This document shows positions 33,244 through 42,261 of a stretch of DNA of 64,000 nucleotides, in pieces. Made by a program: the position numbers and the translations under genes. Positions within the stretch are counted from its first letter, which is position 1. Every line of letters starts with the position of its first letter. The notes below the pieces were generated by a model that was not told the DNA's origin, did no database searches, and worked only from the letters and a program-made list of their open reading frames with translations. The DNA comes from JAJDOD01 sp050299835 (GTDB lineage Bacteria > Pseudomonadota > Alphaproteobacteria > Rhodobacterales > Rhodobacteraceae). The stretch spans positions 1 through 64,000 of the forward strand of contig JBNKWP010000018.1 of the NCBI GenBank assembly GCA_050299835.1, written 5' to 3'.

Positions 33244-34413
33244 TCAGCTTTTCGCATGTGGGTCGAAAATCGTGCCATCGAAAAACTCGTTGGCGGCGAG
33301 AATCAGGCGACCCTGCCCGGTCGAGACAGCGGTGTCCGCCGCGATTCCCCCTTCTATCTTCTCGGAGGCCCCCGGCATCACCGCGCCAATTTCGGTCAAG
33401 TGCTTGCGGTAGAGATCCGATCGGAACACGCCCCGCGCCCGCTCCATTGCCGACGCCCGCTCAAGGCCCAGACGCCCGGCCATCTGTCCGGCGATCCACG
33501 CCGCCTGGCTTTTCCACGGGAAGTTCGCGGCACTTTCGAAGAACCGCAGGAAATGTGGCGAGGAGCGAACCTCCCCGGACGGGCTGACCGTGAGCTTGCC
33601 GGTCAGCGCCCGGTCGATGATCTCTGTCGGAAGATCCAGATATTCGCGATGTGAAAGAAACTCCGCCGCCGTCGTATGTACGCCGCCCTGCCCCAGCCAG
33701 CGACAGGCCTTCCAGACCGCGCGCATGAGCCGACCGGTCATGCCGGGTTCCTCTGCCGCCCAGTCGGTACGGACCGCGAGCACTTTTTCCGGCGCGAAGC
33801 TCCAGATCGCGGCACCTGGCAGGATCAGTGACCCAAGGCCGCGCTCGACGGTCTGGCTGCCCCAGGGCTCGCCCACGCAGAACGCGTCGATTTCGCCGGC
33901 CTCGAGCGCGTCGGCCATCATTGGCGGCGGCACGGTGCGGATATCGACCGCCTGCGGGGCGGGCAGACCGGAGGCGGACAGCCAGTAATAGAGAAGCTCG
34001 GCCTGCATGGAAAAGGGAAACGGCACGCCGATCCGCAGAGTCCTGTCGGCTGCCGCGACAAGAGCCGCGCCTGCGGCCCTCGCATCCAGAAAATCCGGCA
34101 CCGGTGCCAGACGTTCGGCCAGCGCGTTACTGACACCGATCACGGTGCCGTTGACTGACAGCACCATCAGCGCCGAGATGGCGGACGAAACGCCGCCGAG
34201 CCCGAGCGCCATCGCCACCGGGATGGGCGCAAGCATATGGGCTGCGTCCACACGCCCGAACGCCAACATGTCGCGGACCGAGGACCAGGACGAGGCGCGG
34301 ACAAGATCCAGCGTGATCCCCTCTTCGCGATCGAACCCCATCTTCGAGGCAACGACCAGCGGCGCGGCGTCCACAAGCGGCACGAAGGCCACGGAAAGAC
34401 GCGGGCCCGTCAC
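33244..34413 (-). CDS. nasS: NasS, nitrate/nitrite-sensing partner of NasT
   Basis: NasS is a cytoplasmic relative of the nitrate-binding protein NrtA that holds the antiterminator NasT inactive until nitrate or nitrite binds. The 389-residue product starts directly with the binding-protein fold (LSVAFVPLVDAAPLVVASK, VDAAHMLAPIPVAMALG, FCVGEPWGSQTVERG) and has no signal peptide, which separates it from the periplasmic NrtA at 31613. Its ATG overlaps the stop of nasT by four bases. Together the pair controls the downstream operon through the leader hairpins. Confidence 0.93.
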   Translation of the reverse strand: MTGPRLSVAFVPLVDAAPLVVASKMGFDREEGITLDLVRASSWSSVRDMLAFGRVDAAHMLAPIPVAMALGLGGVSSAISALMVLSVNGTVIGVSNALAERLAPVPDFLDARAAGAALVAAADRTLRIGVPFPFSMQAELLYYWLSASGLPAPQAVDIRTVPPPMMADALEAGEIDAFCVGEPWGSQTVERGLGSLILPGAAIWSFAPEKVLAVRTDWAAEEPGMTGRLMRAVWKACRWLGQGGVHTTAAEFLSHREYLDLPTEIIDRALTGKLTVSPSGEVRSSPHFLRFFESAANFPWKSQAAWIAGQMAGRLGLERASAMERARGVFRSDLYRKHLTEIGAVMPGASEKIEGGIAADTAVSTGQGRLILAANEFFDGTIFDPHAKS

Positions 34414-34994
34414 GACAGCAGATCCGAGGCGGTGACAAGCGCGGCGGCGATCTCCGTGATCTTCTTGCCCTTGTCCATCGCGGTCTTGCGCAGAAGACCG
34501 TACGCCTCATCCTCGGTCAGGCCGCGCGACTTCATCAACAGGCCCTTGGCCCGGTCGAGGACCTTGCGTTCCTCCAAAGCGCGCTTGGTTTCCGCCAGTT
34601 CCTCCCGCATCCGGCGGAACATGTGAAACCGCGCCACGGCGGCCTCCACCACCGGGCGAACCCGCTCGGGGCGGATATCGTCGACGACATAGGCGGAAAC
34701 ACCCGCCTCGATGGCAGCCTTGGTCAGGCTTTCCTCGCTGGTATCGGCAAAGATGGCAACCGGACGCTCCAGCGGACCGGAGGCCAGCGTCAACTCCTCG
34801 ATCACGTCGCGGGAGGGGTTGGTCAGGTCGATGATCACGACGTCGGGATTGTGCTGGCTCACCCGTTTCGCGATCCCCGAGACCTCGCCGATGACATGGA
34901 CCTCGTGATCCCCCGCCGATTTCAGGCTGTCGACGATAGACAGCGCCCGGTCACGGTCGGGTTCGACGATAAGGATGCGGAGACTGTCACTCAT
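34410..34994 (-). CDS. nasT: NasT, ANTAR-domain antiterminator
   Basis: A 194-residue response-regulator-like RNA-binding protein. Residues 1-120 form a receiver-like domain (LRILIVEPDRDRALSIVDSL, DVVIIDLTNPSRDVIEEL); residues about 130-190 are the ANTAR helices (ALEERKVLDRAKGLLMKSRG, LTEDEAYGLLRKTAMDKGKK). ANTAR proteins bind paired hexaloop hairpins and prevent formation of terminators. NasT is normally sequestered by NasS. The start ATG 34994 is chosen because the receiver domain begins there; the frame upstream continues into non-conserved sequence. Confidence 0.95.
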   Translation of the reverse strand: MSDSLRILIVEPDRDRALSIVDSLKSAGDHEVHVIGEVSGIAKRVSQHNPDVVIIDLTNPSRDVIEELTLASGPLERPVAIFADTSEESLTKAAIEAGVSAYVVDDIRPERVRPVVEAAVARFHMFRRMREELAETKRALEERKVLDRAKGLLMKSRGLTEDEAYGLLRKTAMDKGKKITEIAAALVTASDLLS

Positions 34995-35205
34995 GGGCGC
35001 GAATGAAGCGATTTGGGGCGGAGAGTTTAATGAAAAAGACCGTTCTTGCGGCACGCATTCCCAGTCTGCCCGGAAAACGGGCAATGCCCCGCTGCGGCGC
35101 CAGAGAATTCAGCCGGGACGCAAACCGGTAATCGGCATCTGCCTCTATGGACAGTGCTCCACCGGCTCGCATACGGTCGGCCCAGGCTAGCGAGGGAGGA
35201 ATGGC

Positions 35206-35658
35206 ATGTTGAAGGGTATCGATCCGCGTCTGAATGCCGATGTGCTCTATGTTTTGCGGGCGATGGGGCATGGCGACACCATCATCCTGTCCGACACGAA
35301 TTTCCCCGCCGACAGCATTGCCCAAGAGACAATGCACGGCCAATTGCTCAGGATGGAGAACCTGACCTCGGCACAGGCGGCGGAGGCCGTGTTGTCGGTC
35401 TTTCCGCTGGATACGTTTGTCGATGACTTTGCCGCACGGATGGAGGTGGTGGGCGCTCCGCACGAGATCCAGCCCTGCCAGGCCGAAGTGCAGGAGGTCA
35501 TCGACGCCGCCGAGGGCAAATCGCGCCCGATGCAGAGTGTCGAGCGCTTCGCCTTCTACGACCTCGCGCGGGACGCCTATGCGGTGATCCAGACCGGCGA
35601 ACGGCGCTTCTACGGCTGCTTCATGTTCCGCAAAGGCGTGATCGGGCCGGAGGCGTGA
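35206..35658 (+). CDS. rbsD: RbsD/FucU family sugar mutarotase
   Basis: A 150-residue member of the RbsD/FucU family, cytoplasmic enzymes that interconvert anomers of ribose or fucose before phosphorylation. Typical motifs are VLRAMGHGDTIILSDTNFPA near residues 17-36, with the catalytic His, and FYDLARDAYAVIQTGERRFY near the C-terminus. Ribosome binding site GAGGGAGGAATGGC precedes ATG 35206. Its stop overlaps the GTG of the ribokinase gene (GTGA), so they form a two-gene operon. Whether it acts on ribose or another sugar is not decided; the kinase neighbour favours ribose. The symbol is provisional. Confidence 0.85.
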   Translation: MLKGIDPRLNADVLYVLRAMGHGDTIILSDTNFPADSIAQETMHGQLLRMENLTSAQAAEAVLSVFPLDTFVDDFAARMEVVGAPHEIQPCQAEVQEVIDAAEGKSRPMQSVERFAFYDLARDAYAVIQTGERRFYGCFMFRKGVIGPEA

Positions 35659-36587
35659 CGGTGGGCCATATCGCGATCCTTGGCGTATTCGTCGCCGACA
35701 CTGCCTATCGAGCCGACCGGCAGCCGAAGATCGGGGAGACGATCCTGGGTAACAGCTTCGCCCTCGGCCCCGGTGGCAAGGGCTCGAACCAGTCGGTCGC
35801 GGCGGCGCGGGCGGGCGGCGATGTGCGGTTCATCTCGAAGCTGGGAAAGGACGTGTTCGCGGATATGGCCTTCGGCATCTGGAAAGAGGCCGGGGTCACG
35901 CCCGTGGTCGCCCAGCCCGAGGGGGCATCGACCGGGGCGGCTTACATTTTCATCGAGGAAGAAACCGGCAATAACGCCATCATCATCTATCCCGGCGCGG
36001 CGGGCACGATCTCTCCGGCGGATGTGGAGGCGGAGGCGGAGGTGATCGGTTCGGCCTCGGTCTTCATCACCCAACTGGAACAGCCCATCGACGCAGGTCT
36101 GCGGGCGCTGGAGATCGCGAAGGCCGGTGGGGCGGTGACGATCCTCAACCCGGCCCCGGCGGCGGAATTGCCGGACGCGATCTATCCCCTCTGCGATTAC
36201 GTCACGCCGAATGAAAGTGAGGCGGAGGCGCTGACCGGCATCGCGGTGACCGATGTGGCTTCGGCGGAGGCAGCGGCGCGCGCCCTGATGGCGAAGGGCG
36301 TAGGTGCGGCGCTGATTACGTTGGGAGAGAACGGGGCATTGCTCTGCACACCGGAGCGCGTCGCACACGTGCACGCGATCTCTGCCGGTCCGGTGGTGGA
36401 GACGACCGGCGCGGGGGATGCCTTCAACGGCGGCTTCGCGGTGGCGCTGTCCGAGGGGAAGGACCCCGAGGTTGCCGTGCGCTTTGGCGCGGCCACGGCG
36501 GGCATTTCCGTGACCCGGCCCGGAACCGCGCCGTCCATGCCGACACGGGCGCAGATTGAGGCCTTGCTGGCGACACATCGCCTCTAA
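35655..36587 (+). CDS. rbsK: Ribokinase (PfkB family)
   Basis: A 310-residue sugar kinase of the PfkB family, which phosphorylates ribose (or a close sugar) at O-5. The two family signatures are seen: GPGGKGSNQSVAAARAGGDV near residues 37-56, and the ATP/anion-hole motif TTGAGDAFNGGFAVALSEG near residue 253. The start is GTG at 35655, overlapping the rbsD-like stop. No ribose ABC transporter is in the window, so the sugar may come from nucleoside breakdown. Confidence 0.9.
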   Translation: MTVGHIAILGVFVADTAYRADRQPKIGETILGNSFALGPGGKGSNQSVAAARAGGDVRFISKLGKDVFADMAFGIWKEAGVTPVVAQPEGASTGAAYIFIEEETGNNAIIIYPGAAGTISPADVEAEAEVIGSASVFITQLEQPIDAGLRALEIAKAGGAVTILNPAPAAELPDAIYPLCDYVTPNESEAEALTGIAVTDVASAEAAARALMAKGVGAALITLGENGALLCTPERVAHVHAISAGPVVETTGAGDAFNGGFAVALSEGKDPEVAVRFGAATAGISVTRPGTAPSMPTRAQIEALLATHRL

Positions 36588-36594
36588 CCAGGCG

Positions 36595-37209
36595 TCACCG
36601 CCCGATATACCGGTCCTTGCGGTGGTTCACCGCGATCATCAGGTTGACCACCACCGCCCCTAACAGCGACCACGCCACCAAAGCCAGGTTCGGCAACACG
36701 AAGAACGCCGCCGCGAACAGCACCGCGTCAAAGCCCAGTTGCACCCAGCCTGCCTGAATGCCCAGCTTCTCCTGCGCCCAAAGCGCCACAACGCCGACCC
36801 CGCCAAGCGAAGCGCCGTGCCGGAAGAGAACGATCAGGCCCATGCCAGCCGTCGCCCCCGCCAGCAGCGCCCCCAGCGTCGGGTCCAGATGGGCAAAGAC
36901 CACCTCGCGCGACATCAGTTCGGTCATGGCCGACACCAGCGTCACGGCGATGAAGCTCTTGATCGTAAAACGTGGCCCCATGCGCAGCCAGGCAAAGACG
37001 TAGAACGGCAGGTTCACCACGAAGAACACCACCCCGAAGCTGAGGCCGGTGACATAGCTCAAAAGTACCCCCAGGCCCGCCGTCTGTCCGGTGATCAGCC
37101 CCAGATGAGTCAGCATGGTCACGGCGAAAGCGCAGAGCGCGGTCCCGAGGAGGAAAGCGAGGATATCCTCGCCGAGCGAGTGTTCGAGGGATTTATGCGG
37201 TTCGGCCAT
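36595..37209 (-). CDS. YitT-family membrane protein
   Basis: A 204-residue integral membrane protein of the YitT/DUF161 type with five or six hydrophobic segments. The family signature THLGLITGQTAGLGVLLSYV near residue 35 and FFVVNLPFYVFAWLRMG near residue 70 are clear. The C-terminal DUF2179 domain of longer Gram-positive members is missing, as in many proteobacterial relatives. ATG at 37209 is preferred; the frame upstream is Arg/Pro-rich and not conserved. Function is unknown. It converges on the ribokinase gene with a 7-base gap. Confidence 0.85.
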   Translation of the reverse strand: MAEPHKSLEHSLGEDILAFLLGTALCAFAVTMLTHLGLITGQTAGLGVLLSYVTGLSFGVVFFVVNLPFYVFAWLRMGPRFTIKSFIAVTLVSAMTELMSREVVFAHLDPTLGALLAGATAGMGLIVLFRHGASLGGVGVVALWAQEKLGIQAGWVQLGFDAVLFAAAFFVLPNLALVAWSLLGAVVVNLMIAVNHRKDRYIGR

Positions 37210-37492
37210 GGGGCGTCTCTGCCTCATGGGGAGGGGTTTGTCACGCGGCACTGGGTCGGTAGATGCGTTCGGAACTTGCTGGAAGGTCATGCGCCCGGAG
37301 CCACGCGCGGGCTCACGCTCGCGGGCATTGCGTCAAAGACACGGAGCGAGGTCCGCTCTGCGGGATGAAGCTGCCCTTTGCCATCACACCCGAATGTCCG
37401 ATTTCAGTGCGCATGCGGCAGTCAGTGGCAGTGTTGAAGACACTGCTACTGGTGTTAGGCTCGTTCAGATTGCTAAACAGCGAGATTACCTA

Positions 37493-38188
37493 ATGACGAA
37501 ATCTGTCTCCGAGACACTTGTAGGGCTCGATGAACAACTTCGAGAGCGCTATGATCCACTCGGGTCGGTAGAAGGTGAAAATGGCGCATACCAAACTGGA
37601 CATGTGCCCCATGTCGCTCCCTATGCATATCTTTGTTCACGCTATGCCGGGTTGGATGACGACGGATTGCGAGACGCCGAAAGTGAGGCCGAACGGTACA
37701 TACCCGAGCCGTATCAAGAGCTTCTTCGACACATGAACGGAGCAAGAATTTTGGGAGTCTCTTTGCACGGCGGGATTGGTGGATCAGTCAATAGATCAGG
37801 AGTTGGGATCGGACAACCGATCAGCATTTGGTATCAGAACGCTGTTGAACGTCCCAACTACATACCGCAAGGGCATCTGGGTATTGGCGCAATCAATGGC
37901 GAGTGGTCGTCTCAAGGGCACCTTTATCTGGCTTCGACCGGCGAGGTGGAATTGTACAACGCTAGGTTCGACATGATAGGAGCGCGTTGGACTTCACTGT
38001 CGGATTTTCTGGAGGATGAAATCCCTCGACGGTTCTCGCTTTACGACGATGAAGGGCGTGAAATCGAAAAATCAAAACGCCTTCCGGGCGACACGGAAGA
38101 CTGGGAACGCCTCGTCCAAGAGGCCGAGGACGAAGAGCCAAGTGACGGCCTTCTGAAGCGCACGCTCAGAAAGCTCCGCCGCAAATAA
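37493..38188 (+). CDS. SMI1/KNR4 (SUKH)-like protein
   Basis: A 231-residue protein with the SMI1/KNR4 signature: YIPEPYQELLRHMNGARILG near residues 66-85, and after strand repeats YNARFDMIGARWTSLSDFLE. SUKH proteins often give immunity to toxins of contact-dependent or polymorphic systems. No toxin gene is nearby. Base composition is clearly AT-richer than the flanking YitT and SDR genes, suggesting acquisition by transfer. The start is uncertain: ATG 37493 (TAATG) has only a weak ribosome binding site, and an in-frame ATG at 37396 exists. The C-terminus ends in a basic stretch (LLKRTLRKLRRK). Confidence 0.72.
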   Translation: MTKSVSETLVGLDEQLRERYDPLGSVEGENGAYQTGHVPHVAPYAYLCSRYAGLDDDGLRDAESEAERYIPEPYQELLRHMNGARILGVSLHGGIGGSVNRSGVGIGQPISIWYQNAVERPNYIPQGHLGIGAINGEWSSQGHLYLASTGEVELYNARFDMIGARWTSLSDFLEDEIPRRFSLYDDEGREIEKSKRLPGDTEDWERLVQEAEDEEPSDGLLKRTLRKLRRK

Positions 38189-38430
38189 GCGGACACTCGT
38201 CGCTTTGCAGCGTCACGTAAGTAAGGACTCAAAGCCGCCTTTCGCCGCACCTGCAACTTTCGAAAATCGTGCCCCGGCGTGATGGCCTTCTCCCATGGCT
38301 TCCGTTCCAAAAATCTGCAACCGGGCAAAGCCGCTCCTATCCGGTTTTGAGCGAGCCGAAACGCCCGGAAGAACCGATTCCGATACGCCCGGAAATGCCC
38401 TACCCTCCCACCGAAAGGGAGGACCACGAC

Positions 38431-39174
38431 ATGCGGCTACAGGGAAAGACGGCGCTGGTGACCGGAGCGGCCTCGGGCTTCGGGCGCGGCATTGCCGAAC
38501 GCTTCGCGGCGGAAGGCGCGCGGGTGGCGGTGCTGGATCTCAACGGCGACGGGGCGCGGGCGGTGGCCAATGCTGTGGACGGCATTGCGCTTGAGGCGGA
38601 TGTGCGCGACGGCGCGGCGGTCCAGATCGCGGTGGACGAGACCATCGAAGCGTTCGGGCGGATCGACATCCTTGTCAACAACGCGGGCTGGAGCCACCGC
38701 AACCAGCCGATGACGGAGGTGGATCATGCCACCTTCCGCAAGGTGTTCGAGATCAATGTCGATTCCATCTACCACTTCACGCAGGCCATCGTGCCGCACT
38801 GGCGCGGGATCGGCGGGGGCGTGATGGTGAATATCGGCTCGACGGCGGGCATCAGCCCCCGCCCCGGCCTGACATGGTACAATGCGTCCAAGGGTGCGGT
38901 GAACACGATGACGCGGTCGCTGGCGGCCGAACTGGCCCCTGACGGTATCCGGGTGAACGCGGTCGCCCCGGTGATGGGGGAAACCGCGCTTCTGGAGACC
39001 TTCATGGGCGTGCCCGACACGCCGGAAAACCGCAAACGGTTCCTCGCGACGATCCCGATGGGGCGGCTTTCGACGCCCGAAGATATCGCTGGCGCGGCGC
39101 TCTACCTTGCTTCCGATGACGCCGCACTCGTCACCGGCGTGATCCTGGAAGTGGACGGCGGGCGCACCATCTGA
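38431..39174 (+). CDS. SDR family oxidoreductase
   Basis: A 247-residue classical SDR. TGAASGFGRGIAERFAAEGA is at residues 11-30, NNAGWS near 85, the catalytic Ser in GSTAGISPRPG, and YNASKGAVNTMTRSLAAEL near 151. The ending VTGVILEVDGGRTI is standard for the FabG-like type. The start ATG 38431 has GAAAGGGAGGACCACGAC in front, replacing a longer frame that begins in the preceding intergenic region. It stands alone with its promoter; its substrate is unknown. The next gene, an AraC regulator, converges on it. Confidence 0.94.
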   Translation: MRLQGKTALVTGAASGFGRGIAERFAAEGARVAVLDLNGDGARAVANAVDGIALEADVRDGAAVQIAVDETIEAFGRIDILVNNAGWSHRNQPMTEVDHATFRKVFEINVDSIYHFTQAIVPHWRGIGGGVMVNIGSTAGISPRPGLTWYNASKGAVNTMTRSLAAELAPDGIRVNAVAPVMGETALLETFMGVPDTPENRKRFLATIPMGRLSTPEDIAGAALYLASDDAALVTGVILEVDGGRTI

Positions 39175-39196
39175 GGGATGTCCGCCCGGCAAGGGT

Positions 39197-40045
39197 TCAC
39201 GGGCGCGTCACCGGTATCCAGATCGAGACGCCGCCCGATTTGGTCATGTCGAACTCCGTCGAATAAAGCTCAAACTCCGGCCCCTCGCCCGGTGCGACGC
39301 CGGACGAAGGCATCCATGTCTCAAAGATCGCGGCCCAGGTCTGGCTGATGGTGGAGATATGGCCCTCATGCTCAAACACCGCATATTCCCCGGCGGGCAA
39401 CGTGAGTTCGTCGAGATCGGGAGCGTCGTTGGGGACATCGCTGTTGATCCCCACGAGATAGGTGAACGCATCGCCTTCGAACCCGTAGCACGCGCCGTAA
39501 CAGGGCACCTCCGCCATGGCCTCCCCCATTTCCTGTGCCACCTCCTGCCATTGTTGGGGGATGCGGTGCCTGGTCTCCATCGTGTGGCGGCGCGCGCGTC
39601 CTCTCAGACGGATTTCCTTCAGTGTCTCGAAGCGGGCCGTGACCTGGAGCGGGGTCGTTGCGGGCATGGATATGGCCTCCTGTAATGCGATCGGGGTTTC
39701 GGGATGGGATCTGATGTGGCTGGGCGAACAGCCGAACCGGTCACGGAAAGCCCGTGTAAAACCCTCATGGCTGTCATACCCGGCATCGAAGGCAATCTCG
39801 ACGATCTTGAGGTCGGTGGATCGCAGCGCCCGCGCCGCCTCTGTCAGCCGCCTTGCGCGGACATAGGCCATCGGCGCGACGCCGAGTGTAAGAGCGAAGG
39901 CGCGGGTCAGGTGAAAGGGGCTAACCCCTTCAGTTGATGCAAGCCCGGTCAGGGTCGGCGGGTCGTTCAAATGCGCCTCGATCCGCCAGAGGGTGCGGGC
40001 AAGAAGAGTCCGGGCTTCGGTTGTCATGGGCGTCATCTTCGTCAT
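39197..40045 (-). CDS. AraC family regulator with GyrI-like effector domain
   Basis: A 282-residue regulator. The N-terminal AraC DNA-binding domain occupies residues about 12-110 (SPFHLTRAFALTLGVAPMAY, KIVEIAFDAGYDSHEGFTRA). The C-terminal part from about 125 is a GyrI-like effector-binding domain (TPLQVTARFETLKEIRLRG, LTLPAGEYAVFEHEGHIS), as in Rob-like regulators. Such proteins sense hydrophobic or cationic ligands. The start may be any of three nearby ATG codons (40045, 40036, 40027). It does not clearly pair with a neighbouring target gene. Confidence 0.92.
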   Translation of the reverse strand: MTKMTPMTTEARTLLARTLWRIEAHLNDPPTLTGLASTEGVSPFHLTRAFALTLGVAPMAYVRARRLTEAARALRSTDLKIVEIAFDAGYDSHEGFTRAFRDRFGCSPSHIRSHPETPIALQEAISMPATTPLQVTARFETLKEIRLRGRARRHTMETRHRIPQQWQEVAQEMGEAMAEVPCYGACYGFEGDAFTYLVGINSDVPNDAPDLDELTLPAGEYAVFEHEGHISTISQTWAAIFETWMPSSGVAPGEGPEFELYSTEFDMTKSGGVSIWIPVTRP

Positions 40046-40115
40046 ACGAACAGGTTAGCCTGCCCGCGCGACAACCGCTTGACGGAAATTGCGCGTGGCT
40101 TCCAGGCGGATGCAA

Positions 40116-40832
40116 TCAGAGCGGATGGCGCCTTGGCGCAAGGCCGGCTTGGAACCAGGTGACGAAACTCTCGATGGAAAAGACCGGCAGTCCGGTCGCG
40201 GCGCGGATATCGGCGGCATAGGGCACCATGTTGGTGCATTCCAGAACCAGCGCACCCAGGTCGGGATGGTCTGCCACCATGGCCTTCGCGGCGGCCACGT
40301 TGTCTGCCCGCGCGGCCTCCACATCCAGTTCCATCTCGTTGCCAAGAATCGCGCGGGTAAACTCAGAACCGCCTTCGGTGCTGCCGATGGGCGTGCCCGC
40401 CGGCACACCGGCGGCGTCCAGATGCTCCGCCGTCAGGGTGCTGGCGCTGATGGTAAGAATGCCCGCGCGTTTGCCTTCGGGCAGCAATCGATTCACCAGC
40501 TCTACCTGCATCAACGAGGACGTGGCGACCGGCACCGGAACCGCCGCCTGCAACTCGGCCTGCATCAGCGACAGGAACCCGCAATTGGTTGTAATCCCGT
40601 CAACACCGTCGGCCACGAGGTCTCGCGCGGCCTCGATGAAATGGGGCAACATGCCCCGCGCGCCCTGTCGCACCACCAGATCCGGCGAGGCTCCGCGCAC
40701 AATCCGGTAATGCACCGGAAACGGCCATGTCAGCGCATTGCCCATATCGCCGGGAATGCGCGGGAACCGGGCGTCGAGCATCAGGATGCCCACGCTCGCG
40801 CCGTAGATTGCCTTGCCGCCCTGCACCTTCAT
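40116..40832 (-). CDS. Aspartate/glutamate racemase family protein
   Basis: A 238-residue cofactor-independent racemase-fold enzyme with the two catalytic cysteines in TTNCGFLSLMQ near residue 80 and VLECTNMVPYA near residue 190. Members racemise amino acids or hydantoins, or act as maleate isomerases. It is divergent from a DadA-like D-amino-acid oxidoreductase and a TRAP transporter, so a racemase acting before the oxidase is a sensible reading. ATG 40832 follows AGAGGTGCGGC; an upstream extension covers the divergent promoter region and lacks conservation features. Confidence 0.87.
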   Translation of the reverse strand: MKVQGGKAIYGASVGILMLDARFPRIPGDMGNALTWPFPVHYRIVRGASPDLVVRQGARGMLPHFIEAARDLVADGVDGITTNCGFLSLMQAELQAAVPVPVATSSLMQVELVNRLLPEGKRAGILTISASTLTAEHLDAAGVPAGTPIGSTEGGSEFTRAILGNEMELDVEAARADNVAAAKAMVADHPDLGALVLECTNMVPYAADIRAATGLPVFSIESFVTWFQAGLAPRRHPL

Positions 40833-40999
40833 GCCGCACCTCTTGCCAGTCCGCCGGATATTGACGGAGCTTGCCGGGGTTTCCAAGATGCGGAGATGAG
40901 GCATCCGGCAGGCAAAGGTGCGAAGGAACCGTTTCTTTACCGGCTTGAGGCAAGTCTCCACAGCAAGCGCGGGCCGGACCCGCAGAACGGGGCCGCAGC

Positions 41000-42241
41000 A
41001 TGAGCCATGTCGCAATCATCGGAGCCGGGATCGTCGGCGTCTCCACCGCGATCTGGTTGCAGCGCGACGGCCACCGGGTGACGCTGATCGACCGCGCCGG
41101 TCCCGGCGAAGGCGCAAGTTTCGGCAATGGCGGGGTGCTGGCCAGTTGCGCGATGGTGCCGGTGACGGGTCCGGGTCTGCTGCGAAAAGCGCCGGGGATG
41201 CTGCTCGATCCCAATCAGCCGCTGTTCCTGAAATGGGGTTACCTGCCGAAACTCCTGCCCTGGCTCCGCCGCTACCTGTCCCATGCGAACGAGGCCGATA
41301 CCCGCCGCATCGCCAACGCCATCGCGGGCGTCGTCGGCGACAGCCTGTCCGAGCATCAGGCATTGGCCGAAGGCACCGGCGCGGCCAAGTGGATCGTGCC
41401 GTCGGATTACCTCTACCTCTACCGCGACCGCGCCGCCTTTGAAGCCGATGCGCTGCCTTGGGAGATCCGCAAGTCGCATGGCATATCCTGGGAAGAAATC
41501 GAAGGCCCGGCACTCCGGGCCTATGATCGCATCTTCTCACCCGATCAGGTCTTTGCGGTGAAAATGCCCGATCACGGCCGCATCGCGGACCCCGGTCGCT
41601 ACGTCAAGGCGCTGGCCGCGCATGTTGAAGACGAAGGCGGCGATGTGGTGACCGGCGATGTCGCGGGGTTTCTCCGCGATGCCGACCGGATCACCGGCGT
41701 CAGGATCGGCGACAGCACGCTGGACGCCGACGCCGTGGTGCTGGCCACCGGAGCCTGGTCCGGTCCGCTGTCGAAGGAACTGGGCCTCTCCGTCCCGCTG
41801 GAAAGCGAACGCGGCTATCACGTCGAGCTTTGGGAGCCGTCCGCCATGCCGCGCGCGCCCGTCATGATCGCGGGGGCCAAATTCGTGGCCACGCCGATGG
41901 ACGGCCGCCTCCGCCTTGCGGGCATCGTCGAACTGGGCGGGCTCGACGCCCCTCCCTCCCGCGCGCCTTTCGATCTGCTTCGCCGCGCCGCCCGCGCCGC
42001 CATGCCGGGCCTGACCTGGGCGCGGGAGACGGAATGGATGGGCCACCGCCCGGCGCCTGCCGACTCGATCCCGGTGATCGGCGCTGTCCCCGGTCTTACC
42101 GGTGCCTATACTGCGTTCGGCCACCACCATATCGGCCTGACATCGGGCCCAAAAACCGGGCGTTTGCTGGCTCAACTGATTTCGGGGCGACAACCAAACC
42201 TTGACCTCGGGGTCTATTCCCCCGCACGCTTCAAGACATAA
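41000..42241 (+). CDS. DadA-like FAD-dependent oxidoreductase
   Basis: A 413-residue flavoenzyme of the DAO/DadA family. The FAD-binding VAIIGAGIVGVSTAIWLQRD is at residues 4-23, a second cluster AVVLATGAWSGPLSKEL near 250, and the C-terminal GHHHIGLTSGPKTGRLLAQL near 375. DadA-type enzymes oxidise D-amino acids or secondary amines to keto acids, passing electrons to the respiratory chain. It heads a plus-strand operon with the second TRAP system and a BASS-like carrier. A role in catabolism of the imported substrate, with the divergent racemase, is likely but the substrate is not known. Confidence 0.92.
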   Translation: MSHVAIIGAGIVGVSTAIWLQRDGHRVTLIDRAGPGEGASFGNGGVLASCAMVPVTGPGLLRKAPGMLLDPNQPLFLKWGYLPKLLPWLRRYLSHANEADTRRIANAIAGVVGDSLSEHQALAEGTGAAKWIVPSDYLYLYRDRAAFEADALPWEIRKSHGISWEEIEGPALRAYDRIFSPDQVFAVKMPDHGRIADPGRYVKALAAHVEDEGGDVVTGDVAGFLRDADRITGVRIGDSTLDADAVVLATGAWSGPLSKELGLSVPLESERGYHVELWEPSAMPRAPVMIAGAKFVATPMDGRLRLAGIVELGGLDAPPSRAPFDLLRRAARAAMPGLTWARETEWMGHRPAPADSIPVIGAVPGLTGAYTAFGHHHIGLTSGPKTGRLLAQLISGRQPNLDLGVYSPARFKT

Positions 42242-42261
42242 AAAACGTCAGGGAGACTGAA

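Noticed and set aside
37263..37493. 76-codon frame ahead of the SMI1-like gene (TAATG overlap)
   Set aside because: The stop-start overlap is suggestive, but there is no ribosome binding site, no domain, and the N-terminal half lies in the promoter region of the YitT gene.
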